Positions 1 through 13,989 of a DNA stretch of 64,000 nucleotides are shown here, in pieces. The position numbers and the translations under genes were made by a program. The notes under the pieces were generated by a model. It saw nothing but the letters and a program-made list of their open reading frames with translations. It was not told the DNA's origin and made no database searches. The stretch's first letter is position 1. Every line of letters starts with the position of its first letter. The stretch spans positions 372,001 to 436,000 of the forward strand of contig JAOTON010002268.1 in the NCBI GenBank assembly GCA_034440635.1, in the 5' to 3' direction. Origin of the DNA: Lepas anatifera (lineage: Eukaryota; Arthropoda; Thecostraca; Lepadidae).

Positions 1-499
1 ATAACTGGTATCGATCAGCAGAGACGGCTTCCTTTTACAAAGAACCCATGCATACATAATACTTGGTTTGTGGATAGAACCTCCAAAACCCAGCCATAGC
101 TCCGCCCTGGTAAATATATATCTTGAAAATTTCGAAAACCTGCCTGTACTAGTTTTAGGAAAGTCGGAAGTTTCAAAGTTTTATCGAAGCCGTTTCGAGA
201 TATTCTCAAAACCTGAAGGGGGCATATTAGCCCCTGCCGGAAATGGTTAATAACGCCAGGGATGCAAAATATACCATATAAGAACTTGTCGATGTTCGGT
301 TAATTTAATTACCGGTTAACTAAATTACCAGCATTGCTCTTTGGTCGTCTCATATTGTTCTGTTTTTCTTCTTTATATTTCATGACGGGTCTTTTGACGC
401 TGTAGCCCAAATCAATTACAGGATTATGATGCTTGCCTTTTATTTATTTAAGTGTTTAATCGCCCTACTTTTTACGTTTACCACTTCAGCAAGGGGAAT

Positions 500-660
500 G
501 GGTGGCTTAATTGCATAACCTCAAAATCTAAAGAACCACTGGTCCCAGGTTCAAGTCCTGGTGGATCCTCTGAATAAATCGATCTGATCTCCTAAATCCT
601 TCCCAGCTGGGTGAGAGTTGGCGACGCCGTATAACCTTGGCATTCGGTTCGTAGTTAAAA
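500..660 (+). repeat. tRNA-derived SINE-like copy 1
   Basis: A tRNA T-arm/B-box text, CCCAGGTTCAAGTCCTGG, lies at about 543-560 with a degraded A-box region before it. A body follows that includes GAGTTGGCGACGCCGTAT (615-632). The same body segment follows a B-box at 18123 at nearly the same distance. No proper tRNA fold, so a SINE rather than a tRNA gene. Confidence 0.6.
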
Positions 661-3600
661 TCCAACAATTATTACTACTTCTATTATTGTTATCACTTCA
701 GAGAGGGCATGCTATGAGAATATATAAAAGATGTGGCCCAGCGCTCCCCCGTGGCTACATCACTGTTCCAAAGGATCCCAGTTCCAACTGAGACTTTGTC
801 TTAGCTTGTTTCTCTCCGTAACCGATGGTTTCTCATCATAATGTCTGCATTTTTCAATCAACCTGCAGTGTGTGTTCCGCAAATCATGGTTTTATCTGTA
901 TTGACGAACTAAATAACGGACTCTTCGTTAAGCATAGGTTTTATGGACTCTGCACAGGGCAATCTAGTGCTAGTATTTACTATGGGATGGAATACCTCAG
1001 CCTGCGATTTTATATTGAGCAGGATATTGACGTAAAATGTTCCTATGTTGGTTTCTGCTTCAGATCCAATAGTATAAGTCTATCAATGTTTTGACTGTCT
1101 GCATTATTTTTAGAGGAGGGGTTCGGTGAATATTTAACTCCTTGCTGACAGAAATTTGCCCTCTAAGTCAAAACTTTTCAGATTGGCACTCTTTGCTGTT
1201 TTTTTGTTTCTGGTGAAACTTGTTTTAAAAAGGTAGTTCCAATCACGGTTCTTAAATACATAAATAAATCAAGCCTTATAGAATAAATCAAACCTTGGTC
1301 CAAGTTAACTGAAACAGGATATTATTTATGAAAAGTGGTGTGTATAACCCAGGCACCTTCGGATCGACGTCCATTGAAAGAAGCTATAGTTTTCAAGTGT
1401 TGGCTCCTCCAGCCAATAGACTGTATGGTTATTTTGCAATTTTAGTAGAACAGTGCACCATGGCAGAGGTCAGTGAATGTGCTTATTTTTCCCAACGGGG
1501 ACCATTTTTACTCCGAGATTAGGAAGTGTCGCCAAAAGACAAGGACTCCTGGGATTTTACGGGAGAGAAAATGCTTATCCCAACTCACAGAGCTCTTAGG
1601 TTTGATACCAGATCGTGATACTATTTTGAAAGTCTTATTTGCACCTCAATGGCGCTAGTCTCAGATTTTTCAATATTCAATCCCCTGGCTCTCAAAGATT
1701 TTCCACCTATGTTGACAGGACCATAATTTATATGACCTGTTCGATATGTGTTGTTATCAGCGGCATCGTTGCTGTTTTCTACTCCCCCAAAACGCTTCAT
1801 GTCACTTACTAAGCTTAGTGTAGTATATATGTATCGGTGGTGTAACCAGGAGAGCAGGCGTTTGACCATGACCCTTTTTTGGGCTCTCTCATAGACAGCA
1901 CCGTATGCCGTAGAAGGACGGGTCCGCAGTTAACGCGAGTCGCCATGCGATGTCCCCCCCTTCTACATGCCGAAATTTGGGCTACGCGCCCGGTCCTGTA
2001 GCTACTCGTCTATGCTGTTTTATGCTACCAAGTCCTGGAAGACTGATAAATAGAGCTGTCCTACAAAACTACTATATAGAGCTGTCCTATGAATCCTATA
2101 TTCTGGAGCGCAAGAGGGGCTTTCAAGGCAAGTTGAATTAAAAAATATCAGCGATACTTCGCGAATTACACCTCTGGAATTCACAATAAAATAGTTTCCA
2201 ATAAGCATGTTACTGGAGTTCAAACTTGGTTCACCCTTGACGTAAGCAAATCCTAAAAATGGTAATGATAGTAAAACAATGCATCAGATAAGAGCCATTT
2301 AAACAATTCTGTTGGAAAAGCAATGTAGAAATTTCGGTGAGCTCTCATACCATTTTATGTTTATAAATTTTATACACGTTATTACAGTATCAGTTTTGGG
2401 ATCAAAGTATACTTCAATTTATAACAAAAGTAGTCTTAGATATCACGATCCCACCATCTGAATGGGCAATTCCTACAGTGACGTCATTACGAAAATTACT
2501 TGTTCGAATTGTGGGATTGTGTTCCCGGAAACAATTTCTTTGAAGAATTGATATAAAAAAATTCGATCGCAAAAGCAAAACTTGAATTTAGACTCTTTTT
2601 TCAAACGAATGTATGGCTTTAAGCATGGAGGCGTCTAGTCTGTAGGGGAGGCCGCCCAAATATGTTTTAAGCTGACTTGTAGATTGGATAAAAACAAAGT
2701 TGTGGCGATTAAAGGCCTAAAATATGGGAGTTAATGATCCCTATTTCCTCTGCTCGTGACTGTGTTAATGCATGCGTGATGGGTTCCATGTGTCGGGAAT
2801 CTTTTAGACTGGGGGCGATGAAGTTGTCATGCGGTGGTGAGACGTTTCACCTGTGCATAGCGGTGCCTGTAAACTAGGCTGATGGTTCACTTGCATATTC
2901 AACTCCGATTCCAAATGCACATTCATTCAGAGTAAATGGGACCATCGTATCAACAAATCGCTCTCTCGTCCAATCGTAATTTGCAATATGCACGTTTATA
3001 GTAAAAAGACATGTGCTGCGCCGCAATACAGCGGCTGCGCCTACGTTTGCAGACTGTGCCGCCATACGCCATTGTAGTCCGGCGCATTCTACCGGTAAAA
3101 GCCCGTTCTGGAATTCCGAGGCTGCGTTTCACCTGGATGAAATACCAAGTTTGGCAATGATCTCAGCTAAATAACCCCCTTTTTAAATGATAGAGAAAGC
3201 ATATCATTTAACCGAACCGTTTCGTTTAGCATTAGGTATGCTACTATTTCTTAGAAAAAACAGCTTTGAATACTGGTGCGATGTTTTCTTTTCTAACCAT
3301 TTCTATGATTTGTTTTCGAAATTGATTGCAGTATCTTGTAGCAGCCAACCCTTGACAGGCTTGGTGGATTATGCGGGGTAGTTTGATTATGCGGGGAAAA
3401 ATTGAAAAATAATGTTCAGCTATAAGCTTCAATATGTTCCCATTGATGTCCCAATACTTATCGTATTAGCTGAGGCATGAATCATATAACCATGGTTTTT
3501 AACACCGTAACCGTCTGTCAAGGGACTGTCAACATTTTCCGAAGCATAAAACGCTGCATACACATTGCCACCTTGTGAAATTTTCTTTTTGGGAACAATT

Positions 3601-4617
3601 TTTACAGAAGGTGCGGCACCATCGACGGTTTCAGGCTCTCTGAGGCGTGTTCTCTCGAAGCGCCACGGGTATAATTTGTTCTTCTCTTGAGATGAGTTTT
3701 TTCGCCAGATTTCAACAGATTTCGGTACCAAGAACAGATACCTCCAGGTAGGCGTGCATCCTTTGCCGAACACTGAGCTCTGCCTGATATCTGTTTTAGT
3801 TTCTCCAATAGTGCGGACGAAAGATAATCCGAAGATTTGTTAAGGACAAATAATACAAATACGTTTTCTTGTCTGATCGTGCGCAGCAGTGACGTGGGCC
3901 ATTGGTATGCTTCCTTAGCCGTGACCTGACATTGACATGCACTGAAAGTGGCCAGAACCCCGCATCACCCGTAACCGGTCGCAGCCCGTGGCCGGTACAG
4001 TGTCTGACACAGCCGGACCACCGCTCAGCGCCGACCTGAGCGGATTTTTACACTTGCATAGCACAAAGGTTGACTATGTGAGATGCATGTTATGCTGACA
4101 GGACCATGAAATAGAAAATTCTAAATATTTAATGTTTGGAAAATTGTTGTGGCTAAGCCATTAGCACAGTAAAATGTTAAATTTGACGTATTTTGAGTGA
4201 AAGTACCGAAAAAACATTTGCGACGAGTTGACCGGCACTTCAGTAACGGCTAACCTTCAGCGCCGAGAAGCCGACTCTGCGCCTTGCGCGCAGTATCCGT
4301 GCTTCGAATCATTGAAAGGGTAAATGCTCAAAATCCGAACACGACGTGTGGATTTAAGAACTGCCATTTTCTTCCCAGATTATTAAGCTTTCATTTGGTA
4401 TCCAACAATACTATGTCAGTGACGAGGAAGTTAGAGAGATTCTCGTGTGTATTTGCACAACACAATTGAAAATTGTTAAAAAAACCCTCGAGGAACATAT
4501 ATAAATTTATATATATCTTGAATCAGCATGCTCTCAGCTTTGATGTAATGATGATCCAATGATATAACTTTTACTCATTGGGACACACTTTGCCTTCCAA
4601 CGAACCGAGCTGAGTAA

Positions 4618-4770
4618 GGGTTGTGGGTGGCGCAGTCGGCTGGCGCACTCGTTCGGCCCGATCACGTGACCATTGCAGTCAGTAATTGTCGTGTGATCGG
4701 GCCCGCCCACAGGCCGGATTTGGTGCCCTGCCCTAGCAGAGCGCCAAATTCTGCTTAGTTCGTTCTTATC
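4618..4770 (+). repeat. tRNA-like head of a possible SINE
   Basis: GGGTGGCGCAGTCGGCTGGC and GCAC have A-box form. After it, GCCCGATCACGTGAC and GTCGTGTGATCGGGC form an inverted repeat. No second copy was recognised in the window. Confidence 0.4.
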
Positions 4771-5123
4771 CTCTCTCGGCACTTTATAAGTGCAATGCTC
4801 AATCAATGCAACGGTGAATTTGAGAGTGATAGTAAAGCCGACTCCGAAAATAGTGTTAAAAATAGAGAATATGTCGACATTTCTCCTATTTTAAAATGTA
4901 TGAAATTGTACTGCATTCCTATAAAGCCCTGCCGTTGGAAAACCTGAAGTGAGCGTGATAGTAAAGTCGAATCCGTAAATGGGGTGTAAAAAAGTTGGGA
5001 GTGTGATGGTGCGTCGATGCCTCTCATTTTAAAACTCCCGAGTTGTGGACTTGGATCCGATATGTGACTTACCTGCCCTAGAGCCGCTTTCCCCTTTCGG
5101 TGCCTAAAAATACTAACTCATCC

Positions 5124-5973
5124 TTAACACGCGCATTGACGGGGGACGGGTACCCGCCCCCTCGGTTTTTTTCGGAGATAGAAGAAAAACTGCGACGCGT
5201 AGCGCCGCCGTACTTGGCATACCTTTTCCCTCATCATTTTTACAACTTCTGTGAAAATTTTAAGGTTAGGTTATCTCAGGTCAGGTCACCAGTACGGGTC
5301 AAGTGACCTAACCTCAAAAAAAAGTTTAAGATAGCATAAGTCGGAGCAGGGTGAACTTATCCGATTGAAACTCATATCACATAATGGGCTCACCGAGTTC
5401 TCTAAAATGTGTTCCGGTATTTTTTATATCGATGACCTAAGGTCAGGTACGAGGTATGACCTCTCCATTGGAAATACATGGGAAAAAATGTTTTTACAGA
5501 ATAACTCAGTAACGGATGGTGATAGAGCATTTATTTTAGCTGCATTAGACTCGCCTGGGCTTTGCAGTTCTAATGATTTGCATTTTATATAATTTGACCC
5601 TGACCTGACCTCAGGTCAGGTCAAATCCTTGATTTGACCTAGCAAGGTCAAATTATATATCATTCGATTCGGCTTGCTGAGAGGATTCATATGGTTTAAG
5701 TCGTTTTGCTCTATATTTACTTGTTCAGATGAAATGGCCGAAAAACTTAATTTACATGTTATCCCTATGACGGGCATGTTTTGACCTCTCGTGACCTTAA
5801 ATGTGACCTGACAAAAAAATGGTTCAAATATTTTCGATTGAGAAGTGGATGGGCTACCCAACGCCGTTTACGGTTTTTCGCTACCTTCCGTGGTTTTTGA
5901 GATCTTGGGGGGCGGGTACCCGCCCCCTCGTCAAAGCGAAGGTGGCTCAGACCCCTGTCAATGCGCGTGTTAA
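5124..5973 (+). mobile_element. TTAA element family A, copy 1 (850 bp)
   Basis: TTAA on both sides encloses inverted ends CACGCGCATTGACGGGG and its complement. A perfect palindrome GGGCGGGTACCCGCCC lies near each end. The centre has GACCTGACCTCAGGTCAGGTC-type palindromes and many AGGTCA/TGACCT half-sites. There is no significant coding region. TTAA duplications point to a piggyBac- or Kolobok-like mobilising transposase; this is inferred from the target site only. Confidence 0.85.
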
Positions 5974-6484
5974 GGAACGGGCCACTGGAATTATATAATG
6001 TTTCAAAAATGACACGCAATGTTTCATTCTTTTCTGGTGTCAGCGCCTTGGTGACTTCAGAAACTTAAGGACATTAGCATGGGAAAATTATGTTTACAAA
6101 AAATGTTGGCGCAAATTTTTACGCTTAGATTTGATTATTATCATTGTCATCACCGAGATTTTTGTTTGGTGTTGAAGGTTGTGATTGTCGCTATGCTAAT
6201 TCTATGGCCATTTTTCCACGAAATGAAAGTATATAGCATTTGAGGAACTATATGGTTTTCATTTGCTTGAAATATACATAAGTATAGTTATATACCAAAG
6301 CTAACCTTCAATACGTCTGTCAAAATTGTCACTTTCCTGCCTCATATTTGCCTAAAATAATTGACTGAAGATGAAGTCGACAGACCCCGATGGGATGATA
6401 CGGCGAACATTTCTTACACCCACAATTTCTATATTTCAACGAGTGTTTTCAACTCCTACTTTAAGTCTTGTATTCGGTATTATC

Positions 6485-8790
6485 AGTCACGTTCTGCATT
6501 TAGTTGTCCTCCCTCTTCGTAAGCACGCCATCGCGTCGGTTCCGACGCCGCACCCATTCCGCGTTCAGTGCTGCGCTGGAAGTACGCGCCGATTGTCTCA
6601 CCAGCAAATGAGCTGGTGGCCGGCCCATTGGCGTCGCCGGCGGAGCGCGGCCTCCACTCTGTCTCTCCATCTACCGATGAGCCGTGCAACATGAGCCGTG
6701 GCGGCTTCCGCGGCGGCGTGCTGTCCGCGCGCTGCCGAGGACCGTCGCGCATCATTGGCACTCTCCGCCGCCGTCGACGCTCCCCTTCCAGCGTCGCCGC
6801 GGGTGCCACGGCCGCGACGATAGGCAAGCGTGGCAAACCGCCGGAACCCTTTGAAGGCTGCGAGGAGGGTGCGGATTTTTACTGTTTCCTGATTCGCAGC
6901 GAATACCTGGCGTAGCGGGGGAGGCCGAACGGCTCCGGCGTTGGTATTTGCTGCTGTTTGTGTCGCTGCTTTACTGACTGATGACTGCGGCTGCACGCCG
7001 GCGGCAGTGCCAGGGTATTTGCGTTATGCTTCTCACTAAATGACGGTCATTTGTTGGCCTGTCTGAGCGGTGTTGTCGAAGAAACACAACGGCGGCGGCG
7101 GCCTCGATGCCCCAGAGGTGCAAACGCCGGCACGGCTCACCGTACACCACCTGAGCATCGAGGTAATCCTGGTCTTTGCCGTAACTCTTGGACTTGAGAT
7201 TTAGCATTCTTTGCATTTGTGCGTGCTTTGTTTTCCAGTTGCTATCTTTACGCGTAGTGCCAGCTGCAAGCAAACAGCATATTCCTCCACCGAAGCGCAC
7301 GTGAGCGGACAGCGGCGCGGACGCGCCCCTGCCCTGTAGCCGCATTGATTGCACAAAATGGAGGAGCCAGGCCGGTGGACAGCGGGTTTGACTCCTCCCC
7401 GGTCGACGCTGGGACGTCACAGTCGATTGTTGTCGGTGGGGTGTGGGTGGGGCTGGCTGGTGGAGCCACAGGCGGTCGTGCCAGCGCCAAATAGTGGGCT
7501 TTGTCAGCCCCGAGCGGTAAATACGGCCTTCCTCGGCTTCAACAGTTGGGGCGTCGGTTTGGAAGGAAATATGAATAGATAGAAACTGGCCTCTAGCACT
7601 GATTATTAATTACCCAACGATTACACTTTAGGTGTCAACTATGTGAACAATATCCTGAAATCTTCCTGAGACCGTCCAACCTCGCAGCCGCAAGCCGTCG
7701 TCTGTGTCGGGTTTGCCTCCGGCGCGCCAGTTCTGTCCGTGTTTACGGCGCGTCTCACCGCGTGACGCGCCGTAAAGTGGCGCGGCTGAGACCAAACGGG
7801 CGCTGGTGCGACTATTGTGTGACGCATCCCCGGCACTAAACGTGAGCCACGAGCGACGGTCGACGCGGTTTTGCCGCTGTTTCACCAGAGTTGTAGCCTG
7901 TCGGCTTCAGTTTACGGCCCGAGTTAACGAAAAATATACTGACTGTGAAGTCATTGTAACGCTCCAATAAAGACCAAAGACAACGTGCCAAAAATGCCGA
8001 AGCCAATCGACAGTGTGATAAATTGCAGATACATCAGCACCCTGATCATGTTTCAGCGTGGCATGCACAATGCAGTATTCAAGATATTGAAGCTAGAATC
8101 AGATCAGATGTCTTCTCGAAACGCTCACAACGCTTTGACTGGAACATGATTGATTCCCAGTGTCGTATCATATGATACGTTTTGAAATGTGGCAGGCCTC
8201 GCCATGGACTATCCAGCTGAGGTAACGCTACACCTCAGCTTCCCTGCGCTGCTGTCCCGCGCGGCTGGCGCTGAGTTGGTTCACCTCTCCAGCTATTTTC
8301 GGCCTCTTCCTGAACCGGGATCAGCACCCCATAGCCCTCTGACACCTCAAAAATATTGTGACAGCAGCGGTCGTCTAATTAAATTATACCATTACCGGCG
8401 CTGTCGGCCGGATCAGCCCACCCCTGGCCTCAGCGACACACGCCAGCACAAAAACGGCGCACCACTATCGCGGCGCGGTGACATTTGTGGCGCATCCGCG
8501 ACACTGGAGGTAATGAGGCCCCGCCCGGATCCGGCGCACCGGCGCTGCCGCGACGCTGCGGAATTTTGTTTGTCACAAGGGGCCAGGAAGGTGGGAAGAA
8601 TGCAGTTATGACGCTTAAACACGGTGCTCAAATGAGACAGATGGCGCGAGATAGCGAGTGCGCTGCGCGCCTCAGATCTGTCAGAGATGGGCGCCGGTTC
8701 AGTCACGGTAAGATGATGAACTGCCCTCGGCCCCGACACAAGCGGCGGTGCAAATGTCAAAGGGTGCTGGGAGAATCCTTGTCCTCAGAT
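6485..8790. promoter_or_regulatory. CpG-rich blocks upstream of SoxD
   Basis: Three blocks (about 6490-6920, 7060-7890 and 8185-8790) are much richer in G+C and CpG than the flanks and contain CGG/GCC-rich text. Translations are Arg/Ala/Pro-rich in all frames and match no family I know. Most likely promoter, enhancer or CpG-island DNA, perhaps of SoxD or of a gene outside the window. No TATA or clear initiator was identified. Confidence 0.3.
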
Positions 8791-9589
8791 TCGGTGAAAT
8801 ACACAGCCAGCTCTCACTGACTAAGGTTAAGTCTGTCTATTAAAATTTTTCTTGGCATATCGTTTGGGCAGTGGTGTTTCCAGTATGAAAGTCATCTTCG
8901 AGACCCGGCCAAGTCGGTTGTGCCCGTGTGTGGGAAGGCAGAATCGTCTTAGAAGACACGGGACGTAGACTTGCGTACGAAATATGTAAAAAGAAGAGGA
9001 ACTTGTCAAAGCAATAACTAGAAATAGGATGTTAGATACATGAAGAATGCGATATCGGGGCCGGCTTACAGCCAAAGCTCAGTCTAAACATAGTCCAGTC
9101 CACAAACAAAATTTTGAAAGCGTGTTGTTTGAGCTCTGCCTTAGTGTCACATTGCAAGTGCGTCACGACATAAGTCCGCTGCATTGCTTTCAGATACGGA
9201 GGGGGAGCACCGGGGCACGGTGGCCCCCCACCTTAAATCAGAAATGTTACCGTCAACCCTACGGCGTTGACTGGAAAGAAATGGGTTGAAAAGCCCGTGG
9301 TCCCCCTCCCTTAAATTCGGACGTTCCCTCATCACTGCTCTGCGCCCTATCCCGTACTATTTACTTCCCGACCTTAATGTCGAAGGGTACTTTTCTGTGC
9401 GTATAGTACTACTATAATTCATTTTCTGCACATGACCTTGCGCAAACCTTTAATAGTGAGGATTTCGAAATAGATCATTATGCTTGGGGTGACGTTGAAA
9501 TAAAAAGGCAAACACTGGGGACGTCCTGACCGGGCTGTAAGTACTCTACTAATTAAGTACTCTGTACTCTACTATTATCTCTTATTCAT

Positions 9590-9806
9590 GGGATCCAGCC
9601 ACTTACCTTTTTCTTGGCCAGGTAAGTAATGGTTGGGATTTAACGACCCACCAACTGCTAGGGTCATGTGGCAGTGTAGCTCCACCCTATTGGGAGGGTT
9701 TAGGGAGACCAGCTTAAGCATATGCAGAGATCCCGCCTAGCCTTGAACCCGGAACCTATGGCTTAGGAAGCGGGGTCTCTCGACCTCTCGACGCAGGTCA
9801 ATGGCG
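9590..9806 (-). repeat. tRNA-like SINE fragment
   Basis: On the - strand, GGTTCCGGGTTCAAGGCTAG is a B-box-like T-arm with CCTAAGCCATAG before it. The body includes CCCTCCCAATAGGGTGGAGC, which can form a hairpin. Confidence 0.4.
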
Positions 9807-9989
9807 AAATATTCAAGAATTATTTTTTGCAGCGGACTGTTCACGCTGGTGTGTAAACAGATATATGTAATGATGTATGTTTCATTCGGTAACCATAGCT
9901 ATACGGGATTTTTTTCTGGATAAATTTTTCATTATTATTTTATCATGTTTTGTATCACCTTTTATTTGGTTATTTTTATGAGTGTGTCC

Positions 9990-10020
9990 CTAACGGGCAC
10001 ACTTGCCCAATTACAGGCGT
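9990..10020 (-). repeat. Fragment of the SINE tail seen at 49650
   Basis: AACGGGCACACTTGCCCAAT and TACAG differ by one base from the text at 49647-49670. The tRNA-like head is not present here. Confidence 0.5.
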
Positions 10021-10264
10021 CACATATATTTTGTTGTATCCTTTACATCACACATCATTGTCCTGACCGACAAAATACTTTTACAAAATATGCAGTCTCA
10101 ACATTAGTGCTGTCTTTGAACTGCCCCAATTGGGAAGGTTCACTACATTAAATATATTCATGACCCCAGCAATTCGTGTGAAAACATCATCAAAGCCGTC
10201 CGTGCTCCTCTAGCTGATCCTCTTTGCCCAGCGACGTGGAACTTTTCCATCGTTTTACTATTTC

Positions 10265-10890
10265 ATGTGCGGCACAAATGCCGCAGAATCGAGCACCGGC
10301 TCGGGCCGATTGGATCACCGTGTAAATTTGCGGCGGCGGCGGCGTGCCTGATTCGCATGCGCGGCGTGGCCGCGGCCGGGCTGCGGCGCGGCGGCCGACA
10401 CCACCTTAAAACACCGGCGGCGCCGGCTGGACGCTCCATCTCGGTTAGCCGCCGCTAATCCAATGGCCGCTCCACCTGGTCGCCGCTCGCCGTTCTTGGT
10501 GGGCATTAAAGCGGCGGTTATGGCGGCGCCGGCCGTCGCGCCGGCCACCGCGCCAGCACATAAAGGCCAATCGGTCTCCGCTGTCGGCCGGCCGCGCCAC
10601 TCAGTCACGCCGCTGTCCCGCCGGCCGACACATTATTTTATATCCGAATGAGAAGTGCGGCTAATTCGGCGCGGTTATTATGCGTGGCGTGCCGCGAGGC
10701 CGATCGCGCCGCCGGTGGGGGTAATACCGATATAGGAGAGCTGTGCGACGTCTGACGGCTGCCTGGGGGCCCCTGGGGGGCATCGTCGAGGGTCACTCCG
10801 CTGTGGTCTGTTGCTGGCCGTCGATGGAGACGAAGGCGCCGTCGGTAGCGTCGGCGGCGACGCGGCCCAGCGGTTATTAGCCGAAACGGG
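10265..10890. promoter_or_regulatory. Strongly CpG-rich block
   Basis: Dense CpG and CGG repeats (GGCGGCGGCGGC, GCGGCGCGGCGGCC) and GGCCGGCC-type palindromes. Similar short text (GCTGTCGGCCGG, GCGCCAGCACA) occurs in the block at 8185-8790, so the blocks may be related. Not coding by any recognisable protein. Confidence 0.3.
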
Positions 10891-13800
10891 ATGACGGACG
10901 GTTGGGTTGGGGGTAATGGCGATAGAGGGGTGCCATAGAGGAGATAAAAAGGAGAGAAAAACAACCGGTGTGGCGGGGTAGTGGTCTAATTGAGAGGGTT
11001 TAGACAATAACTTGAGGAGAGTATTCGTTCGAAGCGAGTAAACTAGGGATAAACATGATCATTAGCATGGCGTTTTAAGCCATTTTTAGGGCGAGGTAGA
11101 CCGCCTGATGATCGGGGTATATTTGTATGTCCCTGCTCCGTTGCCCTGCAGCGAGTAGACCGACGTAATCCATTTCCAGCTGGTTCACAGGAGCGCATGG
11201 CGCTACCCATGCCGTCATGTGCTATGACTCGGTACCAGACACTCGGCGTATCAGCCATTCGTGTTTATTTGTTTCACGTTATTAATGACAGCAGCATATT
11301 CTTCAAGCAAGGGTGCGAGTGATTCAGTCACACCAGCTGATTCTGGGTGAACTTGACGTGCATGCACAGTTTGGCTCATTGTTTGTGTTACAAAGCACAC
11401 CGGTTCTCTCTGCAGGATTAATAGTCATACATTCAAGAAATCCCCATACTTCTGTGCGCTCTAAAATCCGAGGAGTAGGGAGGGTGGGTGAGCGAAGGCA
11501 GGATCAAATCTAGTGGTGGTGATCTTTAGATTTACGCCACGAAAAGTATTGTAAGTATTGCTTGTGTAAAGACAGATATTGACACATTGTTGTCATGACC
11601 ATGGACGTAACCACAACTACGGGCACTATGAACAGCGTACTTACAAGTTCGAAAACTTGTATAGAATATCCCTTCAAGTTTTGGAGACCGGGAAAGATAT
11701 AAAAATAGTAATACGTTTATTTTCAAATATATCTTCCTATATATGGTACTTCTCGTGTATGATAAATGTAATGCTTTTGACAAACGGTGTAATGCTATGA
11801 CCATGATAATTTTAGTAGCAGTGACAGTCGTGTGAGACTGAAAAAAATTGGTCGGATGCTCAGCTGCTATGGCGGAGCTACGCCAGCTTAAAACTTGTAC
11901 ACATTAAATGAAAGTTCCGTGATTTGGATGTGCACTATCCGATTTATGCTACGTGGATAAAAATGAGCGGTAATATTCCACTTGTTTATTATTTCTACAG
12001 AGAAACTACAAGTAGGGCAACACCAGCGCAACTATTCCCTATTAAATCATTCGACAAAATCCCTCCGTACACAAAATTCCATTCCACCGTCTTTCACAAT
12101 TTACTTTATAAAATTCACTTTCAAAAATGCAAATAAAATATGTAGGTATGTCTAAAAGAAAGTGACCTAAGTCTTTGAAGAAATGGAAATATGGGGAAGT
12201 CGGATTAGCACGCACACATCCTTAGATCCCTCCCAAACCGTTTGGCTGGGTACGCAAGAGGCTGAATGCGTGTATGCATGTTTTAAGACCGTAGTTACCC
12301 CACTGGCCATGACAATTGTCACGGACAATCAAATCAATACTAGCATGAGGTATGTACGTTTCGACTTAGCACACAGTTCGGCGGAGGGTGACAGATGTAT
12401 CAAGTAATAACAGAGAAGGGAGAATACTGGGTGCGAGAGAGATTAAAGGGGCCGACAGGGGCGTGCGCCAGCCGCACGTGTGACGCTGTATGCAGGGGTC
12501 ACCGCGGGGTCACGGCTGGCTGTCTGTCTCGCCACACATGCGTCTCCAACCGACGCTAAGGTGCGAGCCAATTAGTCGCGGTGTCACTTACGGTGTCTGG
12601 GGGCAAGATTGGATCTTAGGGTGTAGATGTGGACGCCCATGCCCCTCCCCCTTCATGTCTAAAGACATATAACTGGAACCTAAGCACGAAAAATGTGGTG
12701 GAAATTATCATGGTCCAAATGGTGAACGCGAAACAACTTCACTATGATGAAGTTCAAGCAGTCGTTAAACGAACCTGTCTTAAGTGTATCCTGTAGGCTC
12801 TTCAGATCCATAAGCTGGCCTTGTTTATCATTTTAGCAACATCTAAAAAATTATAGGTTTCTTGTAACTAAAATGCACTCCTAATAACAACCACTCTTGT
12901 CTTACAAAAATCAGGGTCAGCTCTTACCTCATAATCCAGTTGATGCGGAGATGCGGCCGCTCAATTGAGGGAGCTGTATTACGTTGTTTCTTTGGGTGAG
13001 TCGTCACATTCGTGGTGAATTATGGATCTATGCATTACAGGAACGTATTTCTTGTGAAATTAGCTGTTGTTTGGTGAAGTATCATATCATACCATAGACG
13101 CCTTTGCGCCAGCGGAAGTTTTCGGAGACTCAGTCTTGCTGTGGTAAGAAGGGGGTGGGGGAGGGGGTGACATCGGAGCCCGGTCATGTGGTCGGTCCTG
13201 TTGACAGGCCGACACTTCGCCACGTGCTTGGCAGAACATGGCCCCGCGCCTGAGGGGGAGGGGAGGGTTGTCATAGCACGCACCATCACAGGCTTATATG
13301 GAGCGTTGGAGCCTCGCATGTTTGGATTGAGGGCGTGAGTGATCGTGCGTCTAAGTTGTTGCTTTTTGGTCCACTTTTTATCATGGATTCTGCCACAAGG
13401 ACAGGGAGAATACAGGGGACGCTCCCTTTAGAATTCTATTTCACGGCGGGGTCTATGAGCTACGACTGGAATGAAAGACTTTTAATGCAGAATGCCTCTC
13501 CCAACTGAGTTTGAACACGCGGTGGAGCACACTGTACATTCTCTCGTTAGCTATGTTGGCCAGGGCCTTCTCCATGGAGTCTTTTCCAGCACCTTCTCTC
13601 CAATAAACCGAGAGTTTGTTGAAGGCTGTCGGAGGCACGTTTGCAACTGGTCAGCGTCAACATGGCGGCCTTGATGAGAATGTCCAACCGCTAAACTCCA
13701 TCAACAGCCCTGATGCATATATCATGTACCTACTTCAGCTAAAATGTTGTAGTGAAAATACTTAAATCACAATCAAAAGCCAACCACAGGAAGTGCTACT

Positions 13801-13989
13801 TGCCCTAATATGTTTGATTTGGTTTATCGAGTGAAATTTGTGTGCCAGTATTTAGGCTTCTTTGACCTCTTACGAAAAGCGACATCTCGTTTGGGATCAC
13901 ATTGGGGGAGATTTGACGGGAAGCTTGGAGGATGCTGGAAGAGACGCGTAAAATTACTGAAAGAGGTTGAAGGAGCTTAAAAGAGGCTA
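10891..13989. other. No gene recognised
   Basis: Mixed-composition DNA with only short chance frames. No repeat family was recognised. Confidence 0.55.

Larger units (their letters stand above)
1..5123. other. No gene recognised
   Basis: AT-rich DNA apart from the SINE-like pieces at 500 and 4618. Short open frames are unremarkable and match nothing known. Confidence 0.6.

Noticed and set aside
500..570. tRNA gene on the + strand
   Set aside because: Only the T-arm is convincing; the body that follows is shared with another locus, as in a SINE.
5365..5592. 75-codon frame recurring in several family A elements (also near 35456-35683 and 43171-43398)
   Set aside because: The frame is short, its sequence follows the palindromic AGGTCA text, and it is interrupted in some copies. 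Conservation is explained by recent common origin of the elements.
6371..7000. Overlapping open frames of 107-132 codons in the CpG-rich block
   Set aside because: High GC removes stops in all frames; the Arg/Ala/Pro-rich translations match nothing known.
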